Origin: Lysobacter sp. CFH 32150
GTDB taxonomy: Bacteria > Pseudomonadota > Gammaproteobacteria > Xanthomonadales > Xanthomonadaceae
Length of the DNA: 64,000 nucleotides
Direction: 5' to 3'
Assembly (NCBI RefSeq): GCF_022758295.1
Contig: NZ_JALDWJ010000004.1
Span: 270,902-334,901 of the forward strand
Under the pieces are notes generated by a model that saw only the letters and a list, made by a program, of their open reading frames with translations, had not been told where the DNA came from and made no database searches. Below are positions 22,917 through 31,307 of this stretch, one piece after another. The position numbers and the translations under genes are program-made. Positions within the stretch are counted from its first letter, which is position 1. The number at the start of each line of letters is the position of its first letter.

Positions 22917-22925
22917 GTACAACGC

Positions 22926-23001
22926 GGGCCTATAGCTCAATGGTTAGAGCAGAGGACTCATAATCCTTTGGTTCCAGGTTCGAGTCCTGGTGGGCCCACC
23001 A
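22926..23001 (+). tRNA. tRNA with CAU anticodon, probably tRNA-Ile2
   Basis: The 76-base cloverleaf is complete: 7-bp acceptor (GGGCCTA/TGGGCCC), D-arm GCTC/GAGC, anticodon arm GAGGA-CTCATAA-TCCTT with anticodon CAT, T-arm CCAGG-TTCGAGT-CCTGG, and an encoded CCA end. A CAT anticodon can be Met or lysidine-modified Ile2. The C4-G69 and C5-G68 pairs, reported as TilS recognition elements, and the resemblance to E. coli ileX favour Ile2. It is not an initiator: the first acceptor pair is fully Watson-Crick and the anticodon stem lacks three G-C pairs. Confidence 0.85.
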
Positions 23002-23020
23002 CTTACCGATCATGCACTTA

Positions 23021-23040
23021 GGCCGACTTTCGAGTCGGCC
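23021..23040. terminator. Hairpin after the tRNA gene
   Basis: GGCCGACT and AGTCGGCC form an 8-bp stem with a TTCG tetraloop, 19 bases past the tRNA 3' end. No T-run follows, so it may be an RNA-stabilising or processing structure rather than a strict terminator. Confidence 0.55.
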
Positions 23041-23112
23041 CGTCGGGTGGGCGGCAGCTCGCGTGAGCGGACCCTAAGGCGAATCCGTTTCTAGCGAAGT
23101 CATCAACGGCTG

Positions 23113-23356
23113 CTATCGACCCATAGCGAACGCCCTTTGGCGCAGCTCGTGCCGGTCCGATAGCGCGTTTCCGCGCGTCTTCGGGTTCGTCGGGGTTGGG
23201 CACGCGACGCCGAGGTCATCGTTGAAATCTGCACCTTCCCGCTTCTCGCGGAACATGCGACGCGGGCCGCGCAGGGTGACCGTGTGCGCCCTCGGTGAAC
23301 GTCGCGAGCCAGTCGCCGTTCACGTCGAAGGCCATCGCCTGCAGCAGCCCGTTCAT
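23113..23356 (-). pseudogene. Frameshifted remnant at the 3' end of the polyenzyme operon
   Basis: An ATG at 23356 overlaps the stop of the 2110-aa gene (ATGA), the coupling used elsewhere in this operon. The first frame reads MNGLLQAMAFDVNGDWLATF, then FTEGAHG, and soon hits a stop. Shifting one base after FTEGAH lets reading continue as VTLRGPRRMFREKREGADF and on to TAG at 23113. The joined pattern (DWLATFT-EGA-TVTL-GP-R-F-E) resembles, from memory, the start of a hydrolase-like family seen in actinobacteria. I read it as a decayed, truncated gene that was the last in the operon. Family assignment is tentative. Confidence 0.5.
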
Positions 23357-26300
23357 ACGCCGCCGTCGTCGCCTTCCGTGGGCTTGTCGAACGCGGGTTT
23401 GACGCGGTCGTAGACGTCCTTGAACAGCTGGCGGGTGGCCGTGTTCTTGGCCGGGTCGTCATGGAACAGCGCCCTCTCTCCGCCGATCTTCAGCATCCAC
23501 AGCGCGATCTGTTCGTTGTAGCGGCCGGCCGTCTTGAGGTCGGCGAGGTAGCCGTTGTCGCGCCAGGCGCCCCCGTCCAGCGCAAGCGCATAGCGATAGA
23601 ACCCTTTGAGATTGGGGTTCGTGGGCACCGGCGTTTTTCGGCTGCGATTGCGCAGGTCCTGCCGGACGCGCCACGCCACGTGGTTGCACGTGACCTCGCC
23701 CATGACGTACCACGCAATGCCCGGGGTGCCGCTGTACGCATTCGCCTTGGCCAGGTCGACGTAGAATCCCGGATTCGCGGAGGGCGTGCTCTTCTCGAGT
23801 GCGATGAAGAAGTCGCGATTGCGGAAGTGCGTGAGCTCGTGCGCCAAGACTTCGGCGAAGCGCTCGCGCGCCTGTCCGTGCGACTTGCCGGCCTGCACGA
23901 TCGTGGTTGCGATCAGCACCTCGCCCTTCCAGGCCCCCGCGCTGCCGTAGTAGACCGTGACCCCGTTGCCGATGCTCGCGGCCGCGTTGGCCACTTTCGT
24001 TTGCTCCGCGGCGGGTACGGCCGCCTTGGCCCTGGCGACACTCGCGGAACTGAAGATGCCCGCGAGGTTACCGACGTCGAGCTCGTGGAATGCAAACGTC
24101 GCGAGCTGTTTTGCCCAACTGCCCGACGGATATGTATCCAGCGCACGCAGGATGTCGGCGATCTCGAGGTCGAGCCGGTCGGCGGTGACGAAACGCGCAA
24201 AAATGCCGGCGCTCAACGTCGGCGCGACCGGGCTGGGTGCTGCGCCGCCAGTTCCCGGACTGCCGCGATCCCTGCGGGTGGGTTGATAGTACGCATCGAG
24301 GTCTTCGTGCTCGAAGCCTGCGTCCAGCGCTTCCATCGACTCGCGGGTGTCGGTGGCTTCGTCTTCCGACGCGCCGCCGATGCTCTCGTCCATGGCCTCG
24401 CCGATGGTTTCGTCTGTCGCTTCGTCCATGCCCTCGTTCGCGGCGTCGAAGTCTTCCCCCGGCCATGCTTCGTCGAGCACGGTGCGGAAGGTTTCCTCGA
24501 CGCGCGCTTCGTCATCGGGCGCGAGGGTGTCCTCCATCCAGGACGGCGAGTCCGCTTCATACGCGGCTTCATCCGCAGGGACGTACGCCTCGAACGCCTC
24601 GGGCGTCTCGCCCTGTCCGCCGGTCGCGCGGGACGAGTACTTGTACATGTGCCAGCCCGACCTGCCGCCTAGCAGATGCGTGACGTTGACGTCGACTTCG
24701 CTCCCCACCTTCACGTCGACGATCGCAACGGCGTTCTTGTAGAGCGAGATTTTGCCGGCCCTGCCTGCGGTCACGGCCTCGGTCCCGCTGTCGGACATGA
24801 ACCCGGGCGAGATCCGGTACTGCCCTACGTGGAAGGGGGTGTAATGCCTCCCTTCGGCATACCACTCCTTGGCACCCAAGCGGATCTTCGTCTGCAGGCC
24901 GGACGACGTGATCTGCAGCACCTCGGGCTTCGGTCGCCCGCTGCCGGGGAGGTTCGCGGTCATGCAGTAGCTGTGGTGGACGTCGCCGGACACCAGCACC
25001 AGCGTCTTCAGCCCGGTGTTCCGCTTGCCCGCGACCAGGCCCCACAGGTCGCGCCAGCTCTTGTCGCGCACCATATGCTCGAGGTCATTGTCGCGCCGGA
25101 ACCTCTTTGTCAAACGCGGTGTCGGCGTTGGCGCGATGAAAGCCCGGATCGCATCCCACGTGCTGTCGGCCGCCCACGCTTTCGCAAAGGCGTCGGGGTT
25201 GGTCATGATCTCCATCGGCGCTTGCGGCAGCAGCAACGGCGTCGACGGCGCGATGAAGGCCACCGCGTCTTTCGATGTCGCCAGCGCAGCGCGCATCCAT
25301 CCGATCTGGCCGTCGTCGATGGTCTGGCTCATCGGCGATTTCTTGTCGTGGTCGATGCGCGTCCAATCGTCTTCAGCCGTGAGCATCCGCTTGCGCGAAC
25401 GGCAGTCCGGCACGAGGAACGGCGGATCGAATGGCAGGCGGTAGTACCACGCCAGGTCGGGGATGCCAGCGGGCTTCTTGTTCGGCCCGGCGACGCACGC
25501 CGCATGCACGAGCTTGCGCAGTTCCGGCAGCGCGTCGGTGCCAGCACCCTGCGCCGCCGCGACGAGGGCGGCACGCGGGTCACCGGCCTGCTTCCACTGC
25601 GACGGCGCCTTGTTGCCCCAGCCCTGGTACATCCAATACGCGCACAGCGCATCGGTGATCGTCTTGGGCCACATCCGGTAATGGTCCTGCGACGAGTGGA
25701 TCATGCGCATCCACGCGGTGTCGACGTTCCAGTCGTCGGTCACCTCGTGGTCGTCGAACATCAGGAACGTCGGGATGTTGCCGAGCGCGAAACGCACCTC
25801 CGGCGAACTGGTCCACGCGCGTTCGTAGAGGAATCCGTACTCGGCGAAGTCTCCGGCGTGCCGGCCTTTGTTGGCCGATGGGTGGCCGAATTGGTTGGGT
25901 CTGCGCACGCCACTTTCGCTCGACGCCTGGTCCTTCAGCGTCGGCAGTTCATCTTCGAAGTCCGGGAGTTTCCACAACAGGAAGTTGCACGACCGATAGC
26001 GGAATGCGCGCGGGTTCGCCAGTACTTCCTGCCGCCCCGAACACCAGTAGTCCTGATAGACGCGATAGGGCGCCGTCGAGATTTCCAGCGCTTCGACCTT
26101 CGGAATCAGCGCAATCGCTGCCTGCATCTTCCGCTCGTAGTCCGACGGGTTCTTTGCGCCTTGCACGCTGGCCCGCTTGGTGTGCTCGGTGTCGTAGGAC
26201 AGCTGCATCTGTTTCCTGGTCACCAAGCCGTCCCTGAACTTTTCGAGGATCGGGTAGCTGGCGTAGACCTGGTCGAGCTTCTTCAGGCCGGCCTCCACCA

Positions 26301-29300
26301 CGCTGGCGTGCTTGAGCCACGCCTGGCTCAGTGGATTGATGTCCTTGTAGCGATGCGTGAAGCGTCCCGCCCACGCGCCGTCCACGAGCCGGTTGGCGAC
26401 CGTCGCGTTGCTGTCCTCCGATGGGCCTGGCAACCGGCAGGAGAAGCGTCCGCGGACGATCTCAGCGTAGTGCTTGTCGCCGACCTCGTCGGCGTAGATC
26501 TGGTCTCCGCCGAAGAACAGGAAGTCGGGCCACAACGACGGCGCGCGATCGCGGAGCCATGTGCCGAGTCCTTTGAGCATGTCCGGCCCGACTTTCTCCG
26601 GCGGCCAGTCCTTGATCGAATCACCGGGATACCAACGGCAGGACCCCGTGGCGAAGCGCAGCGACTTGTCGTACTTGCGACGCAACGTGCGGAAGCCGGG
26701 CCGCGTGGACCCTTGCCGCGCCGCCGGCTTGAGTTGTGCTTCGATCGCCGCGCGCGTGGCGTTCTGCAATGTGGGGAAGACCGCCAGGATCTGCGCCGCC
26801 TCGACCGGCACCGGGCCCGCGCCGGGTAGCGGTGCCAGTTCGACCGTGTATTGGTACTCGCTCGCCTCCTTCAGTCCTTCGACCTCCGCGATTGCGAAAT
26901 GGCGCCCGCCGACGCGCACGGTCGATGCATAGGCCTCCCATTTGCCGCCGGCGCTGTCCCTGACGGACAGCTTCACCATGCCCGGCGTCACCAGTTCGAG
27001 CCAGACCGTGGCGCGGCCGTGGTCGGTGTAGCGGACCAGCGGGCCGGAGCGGATCTGGAGCGGGATCGCGCGGATTCGCACGGGGGTCGTGCGTTGCTGC
27101 GCAGCCTTCGTGAGCTGGATCTGCCGACGCGTGATGTGTTCGTGCTGCCAGAACCGGTCGACGCCACGCCGGCTCGTATCGGGGCCGGTGTCCTGTTGCA
27201 TCGCCAGCAGATAGTGCGGCCAGAACTCTTTGTCCGGCTGTTTGTTGTCGCGCACAAGCGTCCAGTCGTGGCGCGTGCCGCCGTACTCGATGGCCCGCTC
27301 GTCCGGATCGAGGAACGCGCCCGCGCGGATCGCGCAGACGCGATCGCGGATTTCGAACACGAACGGGCGTGAGGGGTCGACCTTGCCGAAGAAGGCGTAG
27401 CCGCTCGATAGCGATCCCGTCTCGACGACGTTACCCTGGCGAAAGACGTACTCGCCATCGGCAATCGGCTTGTCCTGCGCATCAACGACGACAAGGTGCG
27501 GGCGGAGGCGGGTTTCCTCCGGCTTCGTCTTCGGCGGTTCGCGCATCAGCGACTCGAGGTCGGCCAGCGCTTCGGGCTCGAAGGACTCGAGGACTTCGTT
27601 GTTTTCGTCGAGCAGTTCGAACTCGCGGTCCTCGCATTCCGACTCGTCTTCGTCTTCGTATTCGGCGTAAGTCGCTTCGTTGGAAGGCGGCGGCCCCGGC
27701 AGCGCCGCGAGCAGCCGTGGCAGGTACGTCGCCGGAATGTTGCAATGGCTGGTCTTGCCGGCGGCCACCGGCATGGTCGACAGGCGCCCGCCAAAGTCGG
27801 CGGCCAGCGCATCGAACTGCTTGCCGCGCACGCCGGTCGGGAGCGATCGGACTTCGTCATTGCGCGTGCGATACGAGCCGTGGCGATACACCACGGTGGC
27901 CTTGAAGTCGTCACGCGAGCGCAGCCACGCGCGCCAATCGGCGACGGGCGCGGTGTAGGTCGTGTCGAGCGCCCACACGTGGGTCAGGCGGGCGAGGGCG
28001 CCTTGCCGCATCTCCGGTGCGGCGTGCGCGTGCGCGAGTGCGTCGAAGAACCCAAAGGCGCGCGAATGCCCCGCGAGGATCAAGCGCTGCAACGCCGGTG
28101 CGGCGGCGCGGCCGGTGAGGGTGCGCGCCTGTTCCAGCGCTTCGGCGATCACCTGGTTGAACAGCTCGGGCTTGGCGATCTTGTGCCACTTCCTCCCGAA
28201 CGCCATGCCGTTCTGCTTGAGGTGTTCCCAATCGAAGTAGGGCACGACGAGCACGATCGGGCGACGCGACGCTTCGACCAGCGCGCCGAGGTTCAACGGA
28301 CGCCCCGTCACGAAGGTCATCGGGCGATTCCCGACCACCGGTCTGCAAACATCCAGCCCGTGGGCGAAGACCAGCACGTCGACCTGATCCGCCGTGCGCG
28401 CCGCCTCCGTGACGAGCACGGCGACCTTCATGCCGAGCGCCTTGACATCGAACGCGCGCGTCAGCGGTGCAGTGGTCGTGCGCGCTTCGTCCTCCGCTTC
28501 GGCGATGTTCGCTTCGGCCACGGTTTCGTCGAGCTGTTCCCAGGACGTCTCGTCCGCTTCCGACGCCGTCGCGGCGCCTTCGAAGCGCGCCTTGAACCCC
28601 GGCGGGTTGTATTCCCAGTGCCACGGTTCGCGTCGATACGGATACCAGCCGAACTCGCGCGCGCGCAGCGCCAGCCACTTGTAGACCGGCGAGCGGTACA
28701 TGCGCACCACGTTGCCCATCTTCGCGAGCGTGCCCCTTTTGTCGGCCTCCGCCTTGTCTAGCCGCGTGTTCGCTTGCGCGATCGGCAGGCCGGGTACCTG
28801 CATGAGCACGTCGATCGCGAGGCCGTACATGTGCGCCGAATTGCCGCGGGCCACGGCTTTGGAATTCGATTGCTTCTTGCTCAGGGCCTGCTGTTTCTTC
28901 CGCGTGCGGAACGACGACGTGATGACGAGCCTGATGCCGTCGGCCTTGGCGGCATCACGCATGCGCACGAAGGCCTCGAGCGCTTCGGCGAACAGCTGGT
29001 GGCGCGGCTGGCCCGGCACCTTCACCACCACGGGATCGTGGAAACGGATCGACGACGGGACGCGGCGCTCCGGCACCACCTTGGTCATCGCGCTGAACAG
29101 CGACTCGGACAGGCGCCAGTGCTCCTTGATCGCATCGGTCAGGGATTCGTTCTTGGGGACGTTGCCCGGGAACTCGACGTCGGCCCAATCGATCGCGAGA
29201 TAACGCGCGCGCGTTGTGGCATCGGGCAGACGTTCGAGCGCGGAACGGTCGAGCGCATGGATCCAGGTGCGATCCGACGCGGCTTCATTCCATTCGCCTT

Positions 29301-29685
29301 CATTGGTCGCGCCCTCATTCCAGGCGCCTTCATTCCACTCGGATTCGTTCCATTCATCCTCGCCGGCTTCCAGCGCGGTGGACTCGGTTTCTTCCTCGAG
29401 CTCGGGCGTCTCGCCCGTCCACTCGGCTTCGCCGGGCGCTTCGACATCGAGCCACGCGAGCTCCTCGGGGTCGATGGGCACCTGCTTGTCGAAGGCCTCC
29501 GACCATGTGTTGGCCGTCACTTCGGTCGCCGCGGCCTCCAGGGTCGCGGCTTCGGCAAAGGGCGACTCGCCGAGCACATCGCGCGCGAGCGGCGGGTCGA
29601 AGCGTTCGCTGTCCTGTTCGTCCGCGAACGGCACTTCTAGACCGAGCGAGTCGAACTCGCTCGGGGGGGCAGGGGAAGCTGACAT
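23353..29685 (-). CDS. 2110-aa polyenzyme: M15 peptidase, alpha/beta-hydrolase-like, PhoD phosphatase, HExxH peptidase
   Basis: This is a fusion of four putative enzymes joined by acidic linkers. Residues 1-60: leader with SPFAEA (41-46). 111-134: EWNE-type repeats. About 200-365: M15 D-Ala-D-Ala-peptidase-like domain with SAHMYGLAID (His285, Asp292) and WHWEY (His356). About 430-665: alpha/beta-hydrolase-like with FAHGLD and GHSRAF (Ser541). 672-705: Asp/Glu linker. About 728-790: beta-sandwich-like domain (VVVDAQDKPIADGEYVF). About 885-1690: PhoD-type phosphatase with GGDQIYADE, MFDDHEVTDDW and SGDVHHSYC. 1700-1800: acidic linker. About 1825-2100: zinc-peptidase-like domain, HELTH 1949-1953 and possible third ligand Glu1997. 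There is no classical signal peptide. ATG 29685 has a GGGAGGA site. Enzyme classes are inferred from motifs; substrates are unknown. Confidence 0.8.
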   Translation of the reverse strand: MSASPAPPSEFDSLGLEVPFADEQDSERFDPPLARDVLGESPFAEAATLEAAATEVTANTWSEAFDKQVPIDPEELAWLDVEAPGEAEWTGETPELEEETESTALEAGEDEWNESEWNEGAWNEGATNEGEWNEAASDRTWIHALDRSALERLPDATTRARYLAIDWADVEFPGNVPKNESLTDAIKEHWRLSESLFSAMTKVVPERRVPSSIRFHDPVVVKVPGQPRHQLFAEALEAFVRMRDAAKADGIRLVITSSFRTRKKQQALSKKQSNSKAVARGNSAHMYGLAIDVLMQVPGLPIAQANTRLDKAEADKRGTLAKMGNVVRMYRSPVYKWLALRAREFGWYPYRREPWHWEYNPPGFKARFEGAATASEADETSWEQLDETVAEANIAEAEDEARTTTAPLTRAFDVKALGMKVAVLVTEAARTADQVDVLVFAHGLDVCRPVVGNRPMTFVTGRPLNLGALVEASRRPIVLVVPYFDWEHLKQNGMAFGRKWHKIAKPELFNQVIAEALEQARTLTGRAAAPALQRLILAGHSRAFGFFDALAHAHAAPEMRQGALARLTHVWALDTTYTAPVADWRAWLRSRDDFKATVVYRHGSYRTRNDEVRSLPTGVRGKQFDALAADFGGRLSTMPVAAGKTSHCNIPATYLPRLLAALPGPPPSNEATYAEYEDEDESECEDREFELLDENNEVLESFEPEALADLESLMREPPKTKPEETRLRPHLVVVDAQDKPIADGEYVFRQGNVVETGSLSSGYAFFGKVDPSRPFVFEIRDRVCAIRAGAFLDPDERAIEYGGTRHDWTLVRDNKQPDKEFWPHYLLAMQQDTGPDTSRRGVDRFWQHEHITRRQIQLTKAAQQRTTPVRIRAIPLQIRSGPLVRYTDHGRATVWLELVTPGMVKLSVRDSAGGKWEAYASTVRVGGRHFAIAEVEGLKEASEYQYTVELAPLPGAGPVPVEAAQILAVFPTLQNATRAAIEAQLKPAARQGSTRPGFRTLRRKYDKSLRFATGSCRWYPGDSIKDWPPEKVGPDMLKGLGTWLRDRAPSLWPDFLFFGGDQIYADEVGDKHYAEIVRGRFSCRLPGPSEDSNATVANRLVDGAWAGRFTHRYKDINPLSQAWLKHASVVEAGLKKLDQVYASYPILEKFRDGLVTRKQMQLSYDTEHTKRASVQGAKNPSDYERKMQAAIALIPKVEALEISTAPYRVYQDYWCSGRQEVLANPRAFRYRSCNFLLWKLPDFEDELPTLKDQASSESGVRRPNQFGHPSANKGRHAGDFAEYGFLYERAWTSSPEVRFALGNIPTFLMFDDHEVTDDWNVDTAWMRMIHSSQDHYRMWPKTITDALCAYWMYQGWGNKAPSQWKQAGDPRAALVAAAQGAGTDALPELRKLVHAACVAGPNKKPAGIPDLAWYYRLPFDPPFLVPDCRSRKRMLTAEDDWTRIDHDKKSPMSQTIDDGQIGWMRAALATSKDAVAFIAPSTPLLLPQAPMEIMTNPDAFAKAWAADSTWDAIRAFIAPTPTPRLTKRFRRDNDLEHMVRDKSWRDLWGLVAGKRNTGLKTLVLVSGDVHHSYCMTANLPGSGRPKPEVLQITSSGLQTKIRLGAKEWYAEGRHYTPFHVGQYRISPGFMSDSGTEAVTAGRAGKISLYKNAVAIVDVKVGSEVDVNVTHLLGGRSGWHMYKYSSRATGGQGETPEAFEAYVPADEAAYEADSPSWMEDTLAPDDEARVEETFRTVLDEAWPGEDFDAANEGMDEATDETIGEAMDESIGGASEDEATDTRESMEALDAGFEHEDLDAYYQPTRRDRGSPGTGGAAPSPVAPTLSAGIFARFVTADRLDLEIADILRALDTYPSGSWAKQLATFAFHELDVGNLAGIFSSASVARAKAAVPAAEQTKVANAAASIGNGVTVYYGSAGAWKGEVLIATTIVQAGKSHGQARERFAEVLAHELTHFRNRDFFIALEKSTPSANPGFYVDLAKANAYSGTPGIAWYVMGEVTCNHVAWRVRQDLRNRSRKTPVPTNPNLKGFYRYALALDGGAWRDNGYLADLKTAGRYNEQIALWMLKIGGERALFHDDPAKNTATRQLFKDVYDRVKPAFDKPTEGDDGGV

Positions 29686-29714
29686 GGGTCCTCCCGGCGC
29701 AAGGCGCCCTTGGA

Positions 29715-30830
29715 TCAACGCACGCTCACGAGCTTGGGTCGGCCCACCTCGACGGGTTTGTCGCGCGCCTTGAGGTCCTTGCCGGTGGCGGCGGCCCATT
29801 CGGTGATGACGCGTCTCGACGCGTCTCCGATGTCCGTCGCCGACGTGTAGAGCACGGGCACCGCACTCGGACCCGAGATCGCATTCGACTCGATGACGCG
29901 CAGGAACCGCGACAGCTCGTTGCACATCGAGAACAGCGCGGCGGACTTGCTGTGCGCCGCCAGGCCCACGCGTTCGCCGATCAGCTTCAGGCGATTGGCG
30001 GGCGAGGTGGCGATTGCCTTGAGATCGATGACGACCGGAGTATTGGCGCTGAGCGTCAATTCGACCCAGCCGAGGGCCGTGGCCGCCGCGAGCTCCTCGC
30101 GGGCCAGCATCTGCGACTGCCGGCGCGACCGCAGCGCGAACTGAAGCTCCTCGGTGATTCGGAAAATGCGGTCGTTGTCCGAATTGTTGACGCCGACGAG
30201 GTTTTTCACGTTGATCATGGCTTGCCACAGTTCGTACAGTAGTTCCTCGAACAAGCGGACGAAACCGGTGTTGGTGGCGGCGGCCTTGTCATACGTAGCC
30301 GGGCGGTTGTCCTCGGTTCCGAACGCGAGCTGCACGCCCATGAGGCGATCGTAAGCATTGCGACGCACCTCTTCGGGGTCCTTTCGCACCACGCTCGTCG
30401 ATAGCCAGGGCGCAATGGGATTGGCCGCGCCGAACAGTAGCGCTTCGGTGGCATCGAGCCACCGTTGCGTGGACACGGATGGTGCGCCGAGATTTTCGCC
30501 GGAGCGATACTCGCGCACGACACGCCGCAGGATCTGCACTGCGCGGGTGTTCTCGAGCACGTAGCTGTAGCCCAGGTGATCCCATGCGGGCGAGGCCGTC
30601 GCGATCACGTCAGCGAACAGCCCCGTCTTGTAGAGCGTATTGCGGGCGCGACCGGCAGGCGGCGGATTCGGTGCCCACGGATTGAACGTATCCCAGATCT
30701 GTTCCATGTAGAGCAGCAGGTCGAGCGGATCGGCCGTCAGCACCTTCAGTGCGGCGACGTCGATGGGCATACTCCCGACGACGCCTGCGCCGCCGTTGGC
30801 GGAAAGATCGTTGACGAGTTGGCGGATCAT
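29715..30830 (-). CDS. Unrecognised 371-aa operon protein
   Basis: I do not recognise a family. The protein is mostly alpha-helical by composition, with MIRQLVNDLSANGGAG at the start and a Trp/Pro-rich stretch (IWDTFNPWAPNPPPAGRAR) near residue 44. Its C-terminal half has ELTLSANTPVVIDL-like beta segments. No signal peptide, membrane span or catalytic motif is seen. Its start overlaps the stop of the 148-aa gene by 4 bases, and it lies 29 bases upstream of the polyenzyme start, so it is translated from the same message. A scaffold or partner role for the polyenzyme is possible but unsupported. Confidence 0.75.
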   Translation of the reverse strand: MIRQLVNDLSANGGAGVVGSMPIDVAALKVLTADPLDLLLYMEQIWDTFNPWAPNPPPAGRARNTLYKTGLFADVIATASPAWDHLGYSYVLENTRAVQILRRVVREYRSGENLGAPSVSTQRWLDATEALLFGAANPIAPWLSTSVVRKDPEEVRRNAYDRLMGVQLAFGTEDNRPATYDKAAATNTGFVRLFEELLYELWQAMINVKNLVGVNNSDNDRIFRITEELQFALRSRRQSQMLAREELAAATALGWVELTLSANTPVVIDLKAIATSPANRLKLIGERVGLAAHSKSAALFSMCNELSRFLRVIESNAISGPSAVPVLYTSATDIGDASRRVITEWAAATGKDLKARDKPVEVGRPKLVSVR

Positions 30831-31273
30831 GACGCGTCACTCCTCAAATACTGTTCCAGTTGAATGGGTGGCTCGGGCACCAGCGCCGGCTCGGCATCGC
30901 CGATGAAGCGTGTCGGTGAGTCGCGGACCGGGAGTTGGTCGCCGGGAAGTTTCAAAGGCTTGGTTCCAGCGATCAGGTTCTTCAGACGCGCCCGTTCGCC
31001 TTCCGTGAGCGCAGGGTCGGGCTGGCCCAGGAGCTGCAAGGGACGCATCTGCTGGTTGATCTCCGCCAGCTGCTCGACGGCGAACTGCAGGTACTTGGAC
31101 ACTCCGTCGAATCCGTAGCCCATCGTGGTGTCGATCGATTCGTTCTTCGCAATGTTCCAGACGAGTGCTTGCAGACTGGCGAGGTCTGCACGCAACGCCT
31201 TGATATCTCCCGATTGGTCGGATTGGCCGGGATTGCCAGGCCTGCCGGGCTTGCCGGTCTTGTCGGTGGTCAT
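30827..31273 (-). CDS. Unrecognised 148-aa operon protein
   Basis: The small protein begins with a Gly-Pro-rich stretch (GKPGRPGNPGQSDQSGD, residues 6-22), continues with a helical, probably coiled-coil segment (IKALRADLASLQALVWNIA, near 24-42), and ends in a Pro-rich tail. No family is recognised and no signal peptide is seen. It overlaps the next gene in ATGA form. Its coiled-coil suggests an assembly or adaptor role, which is inference only. Confidence 0.7.
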   Translation of the reverse strand: MTTDKTGKPGRPGNPGQSDQSGDIKALRADLASLQALVWNIAKNESIDTTMGYGFDGVSKYLQFAVEQLAEINQQMRPLQLLGQPDPALTEGERARLKNLIAGTKPLKLPGDQLPVRDSPTRFIGDAEPALVPEPPIQLEQYLRSDAS

Positions 31274-31307
31274 GACGCGTGTCCTCCTCGTGTGTCGTGC
31301 AATACAT

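Noticed and set aside
30827..31273. Collagen-like protein
   Set aside because: Only four or so Gly-Xaa-Yaa-like units near the N-terminus; too short and irregular for a triple helix.
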